The translations under genes were made by a program, and so were the position numbers. This document shows, in pieces, positions 60,386 to 64,000 of a stretch of 64,000 nt of DNA. How positions within the stretch are numbered: position 1 is the first letter of the stretch; each line of letters opens with the position of its first letter. Under the pieces are notes generated by a model, which ran no database searches, was not told where the DNA came from, and saw only the letters and a list, made by a program, of their open reading frames with translations. This DNA comes from Diprion similis (Eukaryota; Arthropoda; Insecta; Hymenoptera; Diprionidae): NCBI RefSeq assembly GCF_021155765.1, contig NC_060107.1, forward strand, positions 16,106,501-16,170,500, given 5' to 3'.

Positions 60386-63349
60386 ATGATTAAGGCAATT
60401 TTAGTGTTCAACAATCATGGCAAACCCAGACTGTCGAAATTTTATCAGTACTTTGTGAGTATTCGGTAATAAACGTTTGCATTCTCCAAAATTTGACAGC
60501 TGTCAGTGTCAAGTATGATTCTTACAACTGAATTTCATGTGTACAATTTCATATCATCAAACGAACTTATGGGAGAGTATGACGGATAGACCGAGAAAGG
60601 AGTGGAAAAATATTCCACTTGTAAATTGATGAGTTCACATTTTCATATTACTTTGTTTTCTTTAGAATGAGGACATGCAGCAACAAATAATCAAAGAGAC
60701 GTTCCAACTCGTGTCAAAACGAGACGATAACGTCTGCAATTTTTTGGAAGGAGGCAGTCTGATTGGGGGTTCGGACTACAAACTAATCTACCGACACTAT
60801 GCGACCTTGTACTTTGTTTTCTGCGTCGACAGTTCAGAATCAGAATTAGGAATATTGGATCTCATACAAGTATTCGTTGAAACGCTGGACAAATGCTTTG
60901 AGAACGTCTGTGAATTGGACCTCATTTTTCACGTGGACAAAGTTCATTACATACTAAATGAGCTGGTGATGGGTGGCATGGTACTCGAAACAAACATGAC
61001 TGAAATTCTGAGCCGAATCGAAGACCAAAACAAGCTAGAAAAACAAGAGGTGAGGAGTTCTGTTATTTCATTATTGCATTTTTTTCTTTTCTATTTACTA
61101 AACGGTCTTCAGGGTTTACCAGTTTAGCAAACATCCTATAAATTTTCTAACTCACATTACATTGTAACCGTCAAAGTTTTTAAAGTTCGAACATGACTAG
61201 ACATCTTAACGGTGAATGGGCTCTACCATCTAAATCAAAAATTAGGAAAAGAGAAGAAACCATTTAAAAAATCTCCAGTAATGTTGTTTGTGCCAATGAT
61301 GGTGAACTAGAATAAAACGATCTCCTTATTATGTATTAGAAATGATTTTGCAAATTCGTGTTACACAATCTAAGATATCAACAATTTGATAAGTTTTATA
61401 GTTAGAATTTTTAAAATCATGAAACTTTACTGGTTTTTACTATTCCATTCTAATGTTCCTGGACTTCTTTTATTTACCTCAAAGGAACATCTCCAGAAAT
61501 CATCTAAAACAAAAAATTGACGGATCGTTATCTCTAGATAGAATTAAATAAAATAGATTCGTGTAACGGTGCAATAGATATTGGGTGAAAATTGAATTTG
61601 TGTGTTATAACTGTACCATGATGTAAGATTTCTTGACAGTCTTCCAGACAAATTGTTGGGACTTGGTCAGCTAGCAAAATGAGTCCATAAACATCAAAAT
61701 CTCGTATAAAATACCAGAGTTTAAGAGTGAACATTCTAAATACAAATCCTCTTCTAAAATTTTAGATATCCTAGTTTGTATTATTCAGATTTGTTTCTAA
61801 TACATAGTAGGAATATTGTTTTCTGTGTTCATTATCATTGGCACAAACATAACAATAACAATAACATTGCCAACAATTTTTTAAGCAGTTTTCTTTTTCT
61901 TCTCATTTTTGATCAAAACGATATGGCCCGATGGTCCTTAACTTTGACATATACAACCAAACTACTGAGCTAGGGACCAAAAATTCAGCAGGACTCACTT
62001 TTTCATCTGTCAAAGTACAACTCTATTATATTAAAGCAATATCCATATTATCCATCAATAAGGGATATTTCAGACTTCAAAGATGGTTATAAAGAAAAAA
62101 ATGCAGTTTGACACTTGCTGCAAACAAGACCAAAATTTTCTTATCACAAACTAACACTCAATGCTTGTTTCATGCCTGCTTTATTTCATAGTTGCTAAAT
62201 TTGAAGAAAAATATTCTCGAATTCGATAAAGTGTACTTACTTTGGTTGCATACAATTTCTCATAACTGCGTAAAGAATTTGAGCAGAGCAGAAATAATTC
62301 GATACATTATTTGTTGTGTTCATTTTGTTTTTAGTGTTCTTTTCTTTTCAACACTGCCTATACGCCAACAATTGCTCCTGAACATGTCCTTGTAGTTATG
62401 GCTTTTTACACCAGAGAACTGACTTAAACTCAATTTTAGGGGGCTTACAAATCAGTGCGATCTTACTCACCTCGTCAGATTGTTCTTCTGGGACCTCCTC
62501 CCTAAAAGTTGAATAGTAATAAGATTTCTTTGTTTTGACTTGAATATCATTCCTGCTAAACATGTGAGGTGAACATTCCTATTTCGTCTGTGATCGTTTC
62601 TTGTTTTTTTTTTTTTTTTTTTTGATACTTCAATGATATTCATCGGTTTTCTACATAATTATACATTTATATATAGTCAAATTTTCATGTAATATTCTGT
62701 ATGATATTTTGCATGAATTTTGTAACGTATGATTTATTTCAAAAGAGCTGGTGCCTTACAATTAGTAAAAATGTAATTAGCAATAACGTAAATAAAATGT
62801 AAACCATATATTTACATCTATCTCCCTGATTACTCCTCTACTACTCTTTTTCATGTACCTATCTAAATTTAGATACATCAATCACATCTTTAGTCTTATT
62901 CTTACACTATTATTAATATTATTGGCGCATTTGTATATTATGCATTATATTATGCATAATTAAAACAAACTATCTGCACAAAATATTTCATACATTACAA
63001 ACTTATCATTATTGGTTGCCCACTTCAATGTTAACGTGATGAGATCAATTTAGAACAACATTTTTCATGTCCAAATCAGTCTAAACTGTAAGAGTTTGAT
63101 ATTCGATTATACAAAATATCATTGTTATACACTTGAATGAGAATATGAGCACATTCAACGGTAAATGCCCTAGTGATTACGCTGATAAATCTACCTGACT
63201 AATTGATGAATTATTTTTCCTGGCAGGCGGGAATAACGGCAGCTCCAGCTCGGGCTGTATCAGCAGTTAAAAATATGAATATACCGCAGCAGTTAAAAGA
63301 CATGAAACTACCCGACCTACCACAGGCAATAAAGGACCTCAAGTTCTGA
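60386..63349 (+). CDS. AP3S: AP-3 adaptor complex subunit sigma
   Basis: Three exons: 60386-60454, 60666-61049 and 63227-63349. They encode 191 aa plus stop, as expected for sigma-3 (about 190). Splice sites are TTT|GTGAGT, TTCTTTAG|AAT, GAG|GTGAGG and TGGCAG|GCG, all phase 0. The protein starts MIKAILVFNNHGKPRLSKFY and has the small-chain adaptor fold, with ETFQLVSKRD, LIYRHYATLYFVFCVDSSES, LGILDLIQVFVETLDKCFEN and LNELVMGGMVLETN. Its C-terminal tail, with AAPARAVSAVKNMN, is typical of AP-3 sigma rather than AP-1 or AP-2. It is part of the AP-3 heterotetramer that sorts membrane cargo from endosomes to lysosomes and pigment granules. Together with delta, the sigma subunit forms the hemicomplex that reads dileucine signals. 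Intron 2 is about 2.2 kb and holds no recognised gene. Confidence 0.96.
62604..62623. repeat. T20 homopolymer in AP-3 sigma intron 2
   Basis: A run of 20 T, possibly the tail of a decayed retroelement, but no element body is recognisable next to it. Confidence 0.6.
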
Positions 63350-64000
63350 CCAGCGGTTACATCGCTTTCGCCTACTTGACTAGACAGTCCTTCAGCTGAG
63401 GTTGTTTCCTCTGTCCAGTTAACGGCGTCTCTTTCCACTGACCAAACAGATGAAAATGCCCGGATGCTCCCAACGGTGTCAAACCAGGTTTCTTGTTCTG
63501 CGATCCATCGTTATCAAGGATGGAAATGAGACGTTCCTTTTTTCCGATTATAACAAGGATATCAGGCTTCTGAATCGCGAATTCTGCTGAAACTTGACGG
63601 TACGTTTCCTTGGCCTAATATGTAGAGCCTTGTAACATATAGTTTATTGTAATAGGCTTGCTTTAATCCGGTTACAATTGGTTATATAACCAATTTGCTG
63701 AGTGAAACGTCTTTATAAAAGAAACCTGTACGGATTTATTGCCTTAAATATTACTTTCATTGTCTTTTGATGAAGTTATAATGATAGGATCTCATTGACT
63801 CAAGTGTGAACAAATATATGAGCTCAGAGTAATATTGAAGTGACTACGAATTTTCTAATATCTGATATATTGTAAATTAAGAGAAAAAAGGCCAAACAGA
63901 TGAAACCTCTAGAGCTCTATATTTTGGGTCAAAGAATCACCCCTAGAAGTTTCAGTAGAATCCGTGATTCGAAGGGCTAGTAATTTCCTAATTTCTTAAT
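63350..64000 (+). other. 3' flank of AP-3 sigma
   Basis: Probable 3' untranslated region followed by AT-rich sequence. No other gene is seen before the window ends. Confidence 0.45.

Overview
The window looks like nuclear DNA of an insect, possibly a hymenopteran. The reasons are AT-rich sequence, GT-AG introns, short exons, animal gene families in their arthropod form, many terminal-inverted-repeat (TIR) elements, and an 11-kb satellite array. The order was not established and is an impression only. There are five protein genes. All exon models below were joined by hand from reading frame, splice consensus and family homology; each sums to an exact multiple of three.

Layout. 0-7.5 kb: no recognised gene; it holds a PIF/Harbinger-like MITE with a 24-G run, a tRNA-like element, decayed satellite copies in inverted orientation, and two foldback sequences. 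7.5-8.1 kb: an orphan duplicate of the first exon and upstream region of an SLC17 transporter, with its start codon lost. 9.4-11.9 kb: the intact three-exon SLC17-like transporter (494 aa, minus). 15.7-27.1 kb: a tandem satellite of about 36 units of 312 bp with higher-order (4x312 = 1248 bp) periodicity. 27.1-32 kb: no recognised gene. 32.1-38.7 kb: ornithine decarboxylase antizyme (minus), with a programmed +1 frameshift site and a predicted 3' pseudoknot. 39.9-41.7 kb: essential (alkali) cytoplasmic myosin light chain (147 aa, minus). 42.3-45.3 kb: a cluster of TIR elements. 46.2-57.2 kb: a 17-exon WDSUB1-like gene (minus; 913 aa) whose WD-repeat half has been internally duplicated exon by exon, giving two propellers before the SAM and U-box domains. 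60.4-63.3 kb: AP-3 complex sigma subunit (191 aa, plus).

The genes are not a pathway; this is ordinary animal synteny. The most notable items are the antizyme recoding signal with its splice-completed pseudoknot, the exon-phase-conserved duplication in the WDSUB1-like gene, and the satellite with outlying inverted relics on the far side of the transporter gene. No homology search, folding program or transcript data was available.
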